From an uncultured Oscillospiraceae bacterium (lineage in GTDB: Bacteria > Bacillota > Clostridia > Oscillospirales > JAAYXM01), in the NCBI GenBank assembly GCA_934646115.1, contig CAKUEM010000032.1:1-20324 (forward strand): DNA of 20,324 nucleotides, in the 5' to 3' direction. This document shows, piece by piece, positions 1 through 6,365 of this stretch. The translations under genes and the position numbers were made by a program. Position 1 is the first letter of the stretch; every line of letters starts with the position of its first letter. The notes beneath the pieces are model-generated. The model saw nothing but the letters and a program-made list of their open reading frames with translations. It was not told the origin of the DNA and made no database searches.

Positions 1-1
1 G

Positions 2-97
2 TATTTATATGACATTCTGACCGAAGGAAAATACCCGGAAAGAATCCCGCTGGACAAGCTGCTGACCGGCGCGAAGCAACCGAACGGGAGGGCTTGA
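2..97 (+). CDS. C-terminal end of an unidentified protein (partial)
   Basis: An open frame enters from the left edge and ends at TGA 95-97. It gives 31 residues beginning YLYDILTEGKYPERIPLDKL. I do not recognise the family. The stop overlaps the TTG that would open the macro-domain remnant (TTGA overlap), so the two were probably co-transcribed and translationally coupled. With only a short basic tail visible, no function can be given. Confidence 0.4.
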   Translation, partial: YLYDILTEGKYPERIPLDKLLTGAKQPNGRA

Positions 98-590
98 TCA
101 CGCCGCTTCAAATCGTCAGAAATGACATCACAAAAATGAAGGTTGACGCCATCGTCAGCGCTGTCAATGAGTCGCTGCTGGGTGGCGGTGTAGACGGCTG
201 CATTCATCGCACCGCAGGATTGGCGCTGCTGGTAGATATGAGGCGCTTCGCGGCTGCGAAACCGGGAACGCAAAAATCCCGAAGAGCTATAAGGTGCCCT
301 GCAAATATGTCATTCACGAGGTGACCCGTGCAGGCGTGACGGACGGCGCTGATTTTCTGCTATCAAATATCGCTCATGCTGGCAAAGGAATATGGTTGCG
401 AGTCGGCTGCATTCCCGTTGATTTCCTTTGGCATTTTTGGATATCCGAAGGATCGGACTCTCAAGGCTGCGATTGACACTATTGGATTGCAAACACCATA
501 TACAGCACAAACAAATGCCATTATTTTAACAGACGAGATTACGTTTGATGGGGCATTGAGCGGAAAGATGAAGATGAAAAGTCTAACATG
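94..590 (+). pseudogene. Decayed macro-domain (ADP-ribose binding) protein gene
   Basis: Macro domains bind or hydrolyse ADP-ribose and its derivatives. The first frame (from TTG 94) reads LQIVRNDITKMKVDAIVSAVNESLLGGG and continues VDGCIHRTAG, the family's ligand-binding N-terminus. Family-like sequence then moves to other frames: SYKVPCKYVIHEV near 285-325, and LAKEYGCESAAFPLISFGIFGYPKDRTLKAAIDTI from about 379 to 480. The blocks are in the right order, but the frame changes at least twice. The segment between the second and third blocks does not match what the family carries there, so indels are likely. The usual VNAANNSLLGGGGVD motif also has substitutions and appears to lack one glycine. 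No single frame encodes a whole domain of about 170 residues, so this is a pseudogene. Homology is judged from memory of family motifs. Confidence 0.75.
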
Positions 591-803
591 AGTACAATTA
601 TCGACACTCTGGTTTGTGATCGATCGCAGAGTGACGTGGATCGTGCATTTCTATTAAAGCACAAGATTCTTACCCAAGGACTATCTACCCTTTCTGATGA
701 TGAGAAAACAGAATATATGGCTGGCATGAAAGACATTTATAACCATACGGACCCCGATTGCGCACCCGATGATATTTGCTTTCGCATATTCAGCGTGCCA
801 TGA
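588..803 (+). pseudogene. Remnant of a phage tail-type structural protein (N-terminal part)
   Basis: The ORF of 71 codons starts IIDTLVCDRSQSDVDRAFLL and continues to LSDDEKTEYMAGMKDIYNHTD. This pattern, a TDRTQADVDR-like start followed by T-EE--E-L-GMKGAYN-TDLNRV, is what I recall for the N-terminus of structural or tail proteins in Clostridia prophages. In those proteins the sequence continues for more than a hundred residues. Here the similarity stops at about 745 and the frame closes at 803 with an unrelated tail (DPDCAPDDICF). I therefore read it as a broken leftover. There is no good ribosome binding site upstream and no other phage gene nearby. It could instead be a very short functional gene, but nothing supports that. 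Confidence 0.5.
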
Positions 804-1049
804 TCATGGCTGTTTTCGCTCGGATTTGATCAAATTTTTTAAAACCGGATCTTTTCATCCTGCGGCAAGGGAATTCGCGCAGCCTTGCAAATACTGGACA
901 ATGAAACGAATCATGCGAATAAGAATTTTTAAAATGGCGGGGATAACGGATCCAAAGCGACAAACACTACGCGAAAATTTCGCGGCGACAGAAAGCTGGT
1001 CTGCGTACACCCGCCGCACATGCAAGCTCTGCATGTGTACTTTCGCGGC
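804..1049. other. Gene-free stretch with small palindromes
   Basis: No ORF here has family-like sequence or a convincing ribosome binding site. Visible structure: the palindrome TTTGATCAAA at 827-836; GCGAAAATTTCGC at 971-983; an 8-bp perfect hairpin with arms CACATGCA (1017-1024) and TGCATGTG (1030-1037); and a near-identical direct repeat TTTCGCGGCGACA (978-990) / TTTCGCGGCAACA (1041-1053). This lies downstream of rpsI beyond its terminator, between conserved core genes and the decayed left-hand genes. It may be accessory DNA debris. Confidence 0.5.
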
Positions 1050-1090
1050 AACACAAAACGCCTCCGAAACCAATTTGGTTTCGGAGGCGC
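1050..1090 (-). terminator. Rho-independent terminator of rplM-rpsI
   Basis: A 13-bp perfect stem (arm CGCCTCCGAAACC at 1059-1071 against its complement at 1077-1089) encloses a 5-base loop. On the minus strand it is followed by TTTTGTGTTG, an adequate U-tract. It lies 25 bases past the rpsI stop. Confidence 0.85.
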
Positions 1091-1114
1091 AGTGCAAATC
1101 CCATTGGGGATAAA

Positions 1115-1519
1115 CTATCTCTTGGAGAACTGCGGAGCACGACGTGCCGCTTTGAGACCGTACTTCTTACGCTCTTTCATTCTCGGGTCACGCGTGAGGA
1201 AGCCGGCCTTCTTCAGCGCCGGGCGGAACTCTTCGTTCACAGAGAGCAGCGCGCGGGCGATACCATGACGGATCGCACCCGCCTGACCGGTCACGCCGCC
1301 GCCGGTAACGGTTGCGACGATGTCGACCTTATCGGTCGTTTCGGTGGTGACCAGCGGCTGACGAACGATCAGCTTCAGCGTGTCAAGACCGAAGTAGTTA
1401 TCCAGCGAACGGTTGTTGATCGTGATCGAACCGGAGCCGTTCGGATATACATGAACACGGGCGACGGAAGATTTTCTTCTTCCCGTGCCGTAGAAATAAG
1501 GCTTTTTCGATTTATACAT
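1115..1519 (-). CDS. rpsI: Small-subunit ribosomal protein uS9
   Basis: Ribosomal protein S9, 134 residues, a component of the 30S head whose basic C-terminal tail reaches the P-site tRNA. The family signatures are all present: YGTGRRKSSVARV (residues about 10-22), the central GGGVTGQAGAIRHGIARAL, LTRDPRMKERKKYGLKAARR, and the C-terminal end RAPQFSKR with its invariant final arginine. The ATG at 1519-1517 follows a strong GGGGAGG ribosome binding site in the 20-base gap after rplM, so the two are one operon in the universal rplM-rpsI order. The length is normal for Bacillota. Expression depends on the promoter and leader upstream of rplM, and a strong terminator follows. Nothing odd is seen. 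Confidence 0.98.
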   Translation of the reverse strand: MYKSKKPYFYGTGRRKSSVARVHVYPNGSGSITINNRSLDNYFGLDTLKLIVRQPLVTTETTDKVDIVATVTGGGVTGQAGAIRHGIARALLSVNEEFRPALKKAGFLTRDPRMKERKKYGLKAARRAPQFSKR

Positions 1520-1539
1520 ACTTCACTTACCTCCCCGGA

Positions 1540-1971
1540 TTACGCCTGCTCGAAAGCAACAGGCTTCTGAGCGTCATGACCATGATTCTCACCGCTGTAT
1601 ACTTTCAAACGAACGAGCGCATGCTTGCCGAGCGTGTTCTTCGGCATCATGCCCTTTACAGCCAGATACATCGCAAGCTCCGGCTTCTCCTTCATCAGGA
1701 TGCGGTACGGAACTTCCTTCAGACCGCCTGCATAGCCCGAGTGGGTACGATAATACTTATCGACCAGCTTATTGCCGGTTAAGATCGCCTTATCGGCATT
1801 GACGATGATCACGAAATCGCCGCAATCGACATGCGGGGTGAAATCCGCCTTATGCTTACCGCGGATCAAAACGGCAGCCTGCGCAGCGGTGCGCCCGAGC
1901 GGCTTGTTTGCAGCATCGAGGATATACCATTTGCGCTCTACCGTCTTCTTGTTTGCCATAAACGTAGACAT
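1540..1971 (-). CDS. rplM: Large-subunit ribosomal protein uL13
   Basis: Ribosomal protein L13, an early-assembly 50S protein. The product is 143 residues starting MSTFMANKKTVERKWYILDA. Family blocks include PLGRTAAQAAVLIRGKHKADFTPHVDCGDFVIIVNA, the YYRTHSGYAGGLKE segment and VKGMMPKNTLGKHALVRLKVY. I chose the ATG at 1971-1969 because GGAGG lies 8 bases upstream. The in-frame ATG five codons earlier (1986) overlaps that binding site and is unlikely to be used. The length matches the bacterial family (about 142-148). It is first in the rplM-rpsI operon, with a consensus promoter and a leader of about 145 nt upstream, where Bacillota often place an autoregulatory L13 leader. Confidence 0.98.
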   Translation of the reverse strand: MSTFMANKKTVERKWYILDAANKPLGRTAAQAAVLIRGKHKADFTPHVDCGDFVIIVNADKAILTGNKLVDKYYRTHSGYAGGLKEVPYRILMKEKPELAMYLAVKGMMPKNTLGKHALVRLKVYSGENHGHDAQKPVAFEQA

Positions 1972-1975
1972 AGAA

Positions 1976-2115
1976 GAGACCTCCATTTTAAATTACGCCG
2001 CAAGGAGCTTCCTCCAAGACATATGAAAAACGAACGGTTTGCAAAAAAACATTCACTTTTCATATGACTTAGGATATAATTGTTGCGTGAGCGCACAATA
2101 CGCCCTTTTGCGAGC
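1976..2115 (-). promoter_or_regulatory. Structured 5' leader of rplM (possible L13-type leader)
   Basis: Between the inferred transcription start (about 2115) and the rplM ribosome binding site the minus-strand RNA can form two hairpins. The first is ATTGTGCG/CGCAACAAT around a short loop (about 2078-2098). The second is a 17-bp stem in which CATATGAAAA and GTGAATG pair with CGTTCG-TTTTTCATATG (about 2022-2069), with a loop that begins with seven U residues. Autoregulatory leaders upstream of rplM are known in Bacillota (Rfam L13-leader). I see leader position and structure but cannot confirm a match to that model. Confidence 0.5.
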
Positions 2116-2121
2116 ATTATT

Positions 2122-2150
2122 GTTATACCACATCGCGCTTCCGGTGTCAA
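2122..2150 (-). promoter_or_regulatory. Sigma-A promoter of rplM-rpsI
   Basis: On the minus strand, TTGACA (2150-2145), a 17-base spacer and TATAAC (2127-2122) form a near-perfect housekeeping promoter. It points at rplM about 150 bases downstream, fitting a highly expressed ribosomal operon. Confidence 0.88.
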
Positions 2151-2276
2151 CACCTTTTTTGCAATATTTTAATTTATGTTTTAGCAAACTCCCGTTTTCT
2201 CTAAAATGCTCTTGTTTTCTCGCGAATGCTCAAAACACAATTTAAAATTTTTATACCATTGGAAATGGAGAATTCT

Positions 2277-3014
2277 ATGCAAAAAATACTTAGTTTAACG
2301 CGAAAATGCGTGCAGGAATATGAAATGATCGAAGAAGGAGACAAAATTGCGGTTGGGGTTTCCGGCGGGAAGGACTCGGTGCTTTTGCTTCACGCGCTGG
2401 CAGGGCTTTCAAAATTTTACCCGAAGCACTTCTCGTTGGTCGCGATTTCGATCGATATGGGCATGCCGGGTGTGGATTTTTCGCCCGTGACAGAGGCATG
2501 TCGGGCGCTCGGCGTGCCGCACAAGCTGGTTTCGTCGCGCCTGAAGGAGATCATTTTTGACATTCGAAAAGAGAAAAATCCCTGCGCATTATGCGCGAAA
2601 ATGCGGCGCGGGATGCTGCATGACGCGGCGCGCGAGGCGGGCTGCGGCAAGGTCGCGCTCGGGCATCATTTTGACGATGCGGTCGAGACATTTATGCTGT
2701 CGCAGGTGTTTGAGGGGCGCATTTCATGCTTCCAGCCGGTCACGTATCTCGACCGCACGCAGCTGACGCAGATCCGGCCGCTGCTTTATGTGCATGAATC
2801 GATGGTGCGCAGCGCGGTCGCGCGGCTGGAAATGCCGGTGGTGCATAATCCCTGCCCGGCAAACGGCAACACCAAGCGGCAGGAGATCAAGGAGCTGCTC
2901 GCCGAGATGAGCACGCGCTATCCCGGCTATCGGGAGAAGCTGTTTTCTGCGATGCAGCGGCTTCCGTTGCCCGGCTGGGAGATCACGGGAGAAACGCGAA
3001 ATCCGCGCAAATAG
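2277..3014 (+). CDS. TtcA-family tRNA thiolation ATPase (PP-loop)
   Basis: A 245-residue cytoplasmic enzyme of the PP-loop ATP pyrophosphatase family, closest to TtcA, which makes 2-thiocytidine at tRNA position 32. The nucleotide-binding P-loop SGGKDS is at residues 29-34. A CxxC pair (Cys103, Cys106, in NPCALCAKMRRG), GHHFDDAVETFML, and a further cysteine in HNPCPANGNTKR (Cys193) follow. TtcA enzymes hold a [4Fe-4S] cluster through a CxxC pair plus one more cysteine, so these three are the likely ligands. The ATG at 2277 has GGAG 6 bases upstream; the longer reading from 2226 lacks this. It stands alone, divergent from rplM and convergent with the AI-2E family gene. In Bacillota some paralogues of this family have unknown substrates, so the exact thiolated base is inference. 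Confidence 0.85.
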   Translation: MQKILSLTRKCVQEYEMIEEGDKIAVGVSGGKDSVLLLHALAGLSKFYPKHFSLVAISIDMGMPGVDFSPVTEACRALGVPHKLVSSRLKEIIFDIRKEKNPCALCAKMRRGMLHDAAREAGCGKVALGHHFDDAVETFMLSQVFEGRISCFQPVTYLDRTQLTQIRPLLYVHESMVRSAVARLEMPVVHNPCPANGNTKRQEIKELLAEMSTRYPGYREKLFSAMQRLPLPGWEITGETRNPRK

Positions 3015-3016
3015 CG

Positions 3017-3053
3017 AAAAAAGGCTGCGAGACCATGGTCTCGCAGCCTTTTG
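3017..3053. terminator. Bidirectional terminator between ttcA-like and AI-2E family genes
   Basis: A 12-bp perfect stem (GGCTGCGAGACC at 3023-3034 with its complement at 3037-3048) closes on AT. It is flanked by A-rich sequence on the left and TTTTGTT on the right, so it can end transcripts from both convergent genes. It begins 3 bases past one stop and ends next to the other. Confidence 0.9.
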
Positions 3054-4235
3054 TTACAGCGCGCGGTCTGATTCATTATAGCATTCGGTCGCAATCGGGA
3101 GATTTTTCTTTTCCAGTCGCTTCTCAAGCGCATGCCGAACGAGCACATAAATGACAGAAAACGCCGGAACACCTAAGATAATGCCGAAGAAGCCGAAGAG
3201 CCCGCCGCCCACAAAAATGGCGAACAGCACCCAGAACGCAGGCAGCCCGGTCGACTTCCCGACGATGCGCGGGGACAGAAGATTCCCGTCAATTTGCTGC
3301 AGGACAATGATAAGGATGATAAACCACAGCGCCTTGACCGGCTGGATCATAAGCAGGATAAACGCGCAGGGGATCGCGCCGATGACCGGTCCGAAAAACG
3401 GGATAATATTCGTGATCGCGATAATAAAGCTGATGAGCAGCGCATAATCCAGGCGGAAGATCGTCATGCAGATAAAGCACAGGACGCCGAGGATCAGCGC
3501 GTCGAGCAGCTGACCGGAAATGTATTTGGAAAACGTGTGCCCGGTGTAGCGCGCAAGGCGCACCGCCGCGGTCACATACTTTGCGGGGAACAGCGCGAAC
3601 AGCGCTTTTTTCAGCTGCGCAATGAATTTTTCCTTGCTGGCGAGCAGATAGATCGAGATAATAAAGCCAAAGGCAAACGTTGTGATGCCGGAGGTGATCT
3701 GCTTCGAAACCGTGTAAACGTGGGGCAGCGCGTCGCCCACCATGCTGCCCGCTTTTTGAATGATTTCCTGCCAGGATCCAATGAACTGTTCAAAAATCGA
3801 GGTGTCAAGGCTCAACCGCGCGAGCAGCTGCTCGATAAATTGATTGAATGAATTCATATAGTCGGGCATATTGTCGATCAGTGAGCGGACGCTTGTGCCG
3901 AGCTGCGGGATGATCGCGTAAAAAATCAGCGTGAGCACCGCGATGGTAACGACCATCGTGATCGTAATGCCGAGCGCGCGCGCCAGACCGGGACGCGCCT
4001 TGCGGCGGAAGCAATACCGGGTGAGCAGACCCTCGAAAAAATGCGTGGGCGCCGCGAGCAGAAAGGCAAGCACGATGCCGCACAAAAACGGCGCGATGAT
4101 GCCGAGAAGCCATTGCACGCCCTGCCAGATCTCCGGCAGGCTGGAGAAGAGAAAATACAGAAGGATGCCCGCCGCCACGATGACGATGTTTGAAGCGACC
4201 CGGGTCGTGGTTTCTTTTGTCCATTCGATTTTCAT
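3054..4235 (-). CDS. AI-2E family transporter / PerM-like membrane protein
   Basis: A polytopic inner-membrane protein of 393 residues in the AI-2E transporter superfamily (PF01594; YdiK/PerM-like). Two hydrophobic segments lie near the N-terminus (about residues 15-60). A large extracytoplasmic or amphipathic region follows a third segment, then a cluster of C-terminal membrane segments. Family hallmarks at the C-terminus are IIPFFGPVIGAIP, QQIDGNLLSPRIVGKSTGLP and GGGLFGFFGIILGVP. The ATG at 4235-4233 has a GGAGGG binding site 8 bases upstream; the 44 residues of open frame before it are not protein-like. Members have been linked to autoinducer export and to Na+/H+ antiport, and sequence alone does not tell which. 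It has its own promoter, back to back with that of the cyclophilin gene. Confidence 0.9.
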   Translation of the reverse strand: MKIEWTKETTTRVASNIVIVAAGILLYFLFSSLPEIWQGVQWLLGIIAPFLCGIVLAFLLAAPTHFFEGLLTRYCFRRKARPGLARALGITITMVVTIAVLTLIFYAIIPQLGTSVRSLIDNMPDYMNSFNQFIEQLLARLSLDTSIFEQFIGSWQEIIQKAGSMVGDALPHVYTVSKQITSGITTFAFGFIISIYLLASKEKFIAQLKKALFALFPAKYVTAAVRLARYTGHTFSKYISGQLLDALILGVLCFICMTIFRLDYALLISFIIAITNIIPFFGPVIGAIPCAFILLMIQPVKALWFIILIIVLQQIDGNLLSPRIVGKSTGLPAFWVLFAIFVGGGLFGFFGIILGVPAFSVIYVLVRHALEKRLEKKNLPIATECYNESDRAL

Positions 4236-4335
4236 ATCGATCGCCCTCCGAATATTTATTAGCATACACTTCGCGGAGAATTGCATAAAAATCGCGTGTG
4301 CGCGCGTAAATTTTGCGGGAATGTCTCTTGCAGAT

Positions 4336-4363
4336 ATTATACCACAATTTCCGGGCTGTACAA
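4336..4363 (-). promoter_or_regulatory. Promoter of the AI-2E family gene
   Basis: On the minus strand TTGTAC (4363-4358), a 16-base spacer and TATAAT (4341-4336). The transcript would start near 4329 and carry a leader of about 95 bases. The -35 element overlaps the -35 of the opposing cyclophilin promoter. Confidence 0.7.
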
Positions 4364-4385
4364 GCAAAGAAAAATAGTTTATACT
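4357..4385 (+). promoter_or_regulatory. Promoter of the cyclophilin-proA operon
   Basis: TGTACA (4357-4362), a 17-base spacer and TATACT (4380-4385), with the predicted start near 4392, about 60 bases before the cyclophilin ATG. The -35 hexamer is a palindrome shared with the divergent promoter. Confidence 0.6.
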
Positions 4386-4452
4386 TATAAAAGAATATAT
4401 CTGCTGTTTATGATATTAAAAACACCGCGCGAGCGAAAAAAGGAGACTATTT

Positions 4453-4974
4453 ATGATGAAAAATCCAGTGGTTACGATGGAATTTGAAAACGGAAACAGC
4501 CTGCAGATCGAGCTGTATCCGAAAATTGCGCCCAACACGGTGGCGAATTTTATCTCGCTTGTGAAATCCGGCTTTTATGATGGATTGACGTTTCATCGCG
4601 TCATTCCGGGCTTTATGATCCAGGGCGGCGACCCGGATGGGATCGGCACGGGCGGTCCGGGCTATTCGATCCGCGGCGAATTTGCCGCGAACGGCTTTGA
4701 AAACAAATTAAATCATGTGCGCGGCGTGATTTCGATGGCGCGCGCCCAGCATCCGGACAGCGCGGGCAGCCAGTTTTTCATCATGACGGACGATGCGCCG
4801 CATCTTGACGGGCAGTATGCCGCGTTTGGGCAGGTCGTGAGCGCGATGGACGAGGCGGACCGCATTGTGTCTGCGCGGCGCGACATGCGCGACCGTCCGC
4901 TTGAGCCGCAGGTCATGACGCGCGTCACGGTGGACACGTTTGGCGAGGAATATCCCGAGCCGGAGAAATGCTAG
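4453..4974 (+). CDS. Cyclophilin-type peptidyl-prolyl cis-trans isomerase
   Basis: A 173-residue cytoplasmic PpiB-type cyclophilin that speeds proline isomerisation during folding. No signal peptide or lipobox is seen. Active-site blocks are FHRVIPGFMIQGGD (catalytic Arg, Phe, Gln), the GSQFFI strand, and APHLDGQYAAFGQV. The usual histidine of HLDGKH is a tyrosine here, a common bacterial variant. The ATG at 4453 has GGAG 7 bases upstream; a second ATG follows immediately. The TAG stop is 11 bases from proA, whose ribosome binding site overlaps it, so the two share a transcript. The pairing with proA has no obvious biochemical logic. Confidence 0.95.
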   Translation: MMKNPVVTMEFENGNSLQIELYPKIAPNTVANFISLVKSGFYDGLTFHRVIPGFMIQGGDPDGIGTGGPGYSIRGEFAANGFENKLNHVRGVISMARAQHPDSAGSQFFIMTDDAPHLDGQYAAFGQVVSAMDEADRIVSARRDMRDRPLEPQVMTRVTVDTFGEEYPEPEKC

Positions 4975-4985
4975 GAGGAGACGAG

Positions 4986-6230
4986 ATGCAAACGGTACAC
5001 GCTTTGTGCGAGGCGGCGAAAGCGGCATCACGCGAGGTTGCGCTGCTCTCGACAGAAAAGAAAAATGAGCTGCTTTTAGCGATTGCAGACGCGGTGCTTG
5101 CGCAGAAGGACCGGCTGATCGCCGAGAATGCGCGCGACCTTGCGGCAGCGAGGGAGAACGGCATGCGCGCCTCCCTGATCGATCGCTTAACGCTCACGCC
5201 GGAGCGGATCGCCGCCATGGCGGAGGGTGCGCGCGCGGTTGCGGCGCTGCCTGACCCGATCGGCGCGACATTAAGCGAGATCACGCGCCCGAACGGGCTT
5301 CGCATCACGAAGGTGCGCGTGCCGCTCGGCGTGATCGGGATCATTTTCGAGTCGCGCCCGAATGTCACGCTTGATGCGGCGGTGCTGTGTTTAAAATCCG
5401 GCAATGCGACCGTGCTGCGCGGCGGCAAGGAGGCGATTTTTTCTAATATCGCGATCGCGTCTGTCATGCGCGACGTGCTGCGCGCGCATGGCGTTTCGCC
5501 CGATGCGATCTGCCTGATCGAGGACACGGCGCGCAGCTCAGCCAACGAGCTGATGAATCAGAAGGGGCTGGTTGACGTTCTGATCCCGCGCGGCGGTGCG
5601 GGGCTGATCCGCGCTGTGGTGGAAAATGCGCACGTTCCGGTGATCGAGACCGGGGCGGGCAACTGCCATTTATATGTCGATCGCGCGGCGGATCTTGTCA
5701 TGGCGGCGGAGGTTTTGACCAATGCGAAATGCTCGCGCCCCTCGGTGTGCAACGCGATCGAGACCGCGCTGGTGCATCGCGACGTGGCGGCGGAGTTTTT
5801 GCCGATGCTCGCGCAGGCGCTTGCGCCATATCATGTGGAAATTCGCGGCGATGCGGCGGTTTGCAAGGTTTTGCCCGAAGCAAAGCCGGCGACGGAGGAC
5901 GACTGGGCGACCGAATATAACGATTTTATCCTTGCGGTGCGGGTGGTTGCAGACGTTGATGAAGCGATCGCGCACATCACGCGTTACGGCACGATGCACA
6001 GCGAGGCAATCATCACAAATGATGCGCAGGCGGCGGAGAAATTTTTAAATTCTGTTGACGCGGCGGCGGTGTATGTCAATGCATCGACCCGGTTTACCGA
6101 TGGGTTTGAGTTTGGGCTTGGCGCGGAGATCGGCATTTCCACGCAGAAAATGCATGCGCGCGGTCCGATGGGGTTAAATGAGCTGACCTCGATCAAATAT
6201 CTCGTGCGCGGCACGGGGCAAATTCGATAA
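4986..6230 (+). CDS. proA: Gamma-glutamyl phosphate reductase
   Basis: The second enzyme of proline synthesis, reducing gamma-glutamyl phosphate with NADPH to glutamate-5-semialdehyde. The product is 414 residues, normal for ProA. Landmarks: PLGVIGIIFESRPNVT near residue 115, SGNATVLRGGKEA near 140, the ETGAGNCHLYVD block near 225, and the catalytic cysteine Cys255 in KCSRPSVCNAIET. The C-terminus ends FGLGAEIGISTQKMHARGPMGLNELTSIKYLVRG, as in the family. The ATG at 4986 follows AGGAGG by 7 bases; an earlier in-frame ATG at 4968 lies inside the cyclophilin gene and ahead of that binding site. proB (glutamate 5-kinase), usually adjacent, is not in this window. A terminator follows directly. 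Confidence 0.97.
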   Translation: MQTVHALCEAAKAASREVALLSTEKKNELLLAIADAVLAQKDRLIAENARDLAAARENGMRASLIDRLTLTPERIAAMAEGARAVAALPDPIGATLSEITRPNGLRITKVRVPLGVIGIIFESRPNVTLDAAVLCLKSGNATVLRGGKEAIFSNIAIASVMRDVLRAHGVSPDAICLIEDTARSSANELMNQKGLVDVLIPRGGAGLIRAVVENAHVPVIETGAGNCHLYVDRAADLVMAAEVLTNAKCSRPSVCNAIETALVHRDVAAEFLPMLAQALAPYHVEIRGDAAVCKVLPEAKPATEDDWATEYNDFILAVRVVADVDEAIAHITRYGTMHSEAIITNDAQAAEKFLNSVDAAAVYVNASTRFTDGFEFGLGAEIGISTQKMHARGPMGLNELTSIKYLVRGTGQIR

Positions 6231-6261
6231 AAAAGAGGAGCGGGCGAGCCGCTCCTTTTTT
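6231..6261 (+). terminator. Rho-independent terminator after proA
   Basis: Stem GGAGCGG (6237-6243) / CCGCTCC (6249-6255) with a 5-base loop, preceded by an A-run and followed by six T. It starts immediately after the proA stop and ends the cyclophilin-proA transcript. Confidence 0.9.
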
Positions 6262-6365
6262 GCTTGCGGCGCGAATTCCGGAAGATTTTGGGCGAAATGC
6301 TGTTGCAAAAGGGCGGGATTTTTGATATCCTATTATATATCAGTCTAATGAGGAGAAATGTGTGT

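Noticed and set aside
94..803. A functional toxin-antitoxin or defence module (macro domain with an upstream partner, DarTG-like)
   Set aside because: The macro gene is broken in several places, and the 31 visible residues upstream do not resemble DarT.
971..1053. CRISPR array
   Set aside because: Only two copies of a short repeat with one mismatch, no regular spacers, and no cas genes in the window.
769..1113. Plus-strand frame of 114 codons between the phage fragment and rpsI
   Set aside because: No motif, no binding site, and it runs through the rpsI terminator hairpin.
3294..3851. Plus-strand frame of 185 codons opposite the AI-2E family gene
   Set aside because: Asp/Arg/Lys-rich shadow typical of the complement of a membrane protein gene; no start signal.
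4925..5545. Minus-strand frame of 206 codons opposite proA
   Set aside because: Ser/Ala/Arg low-complexity composition, fully antisense to ProA catalytic-domain sequence.
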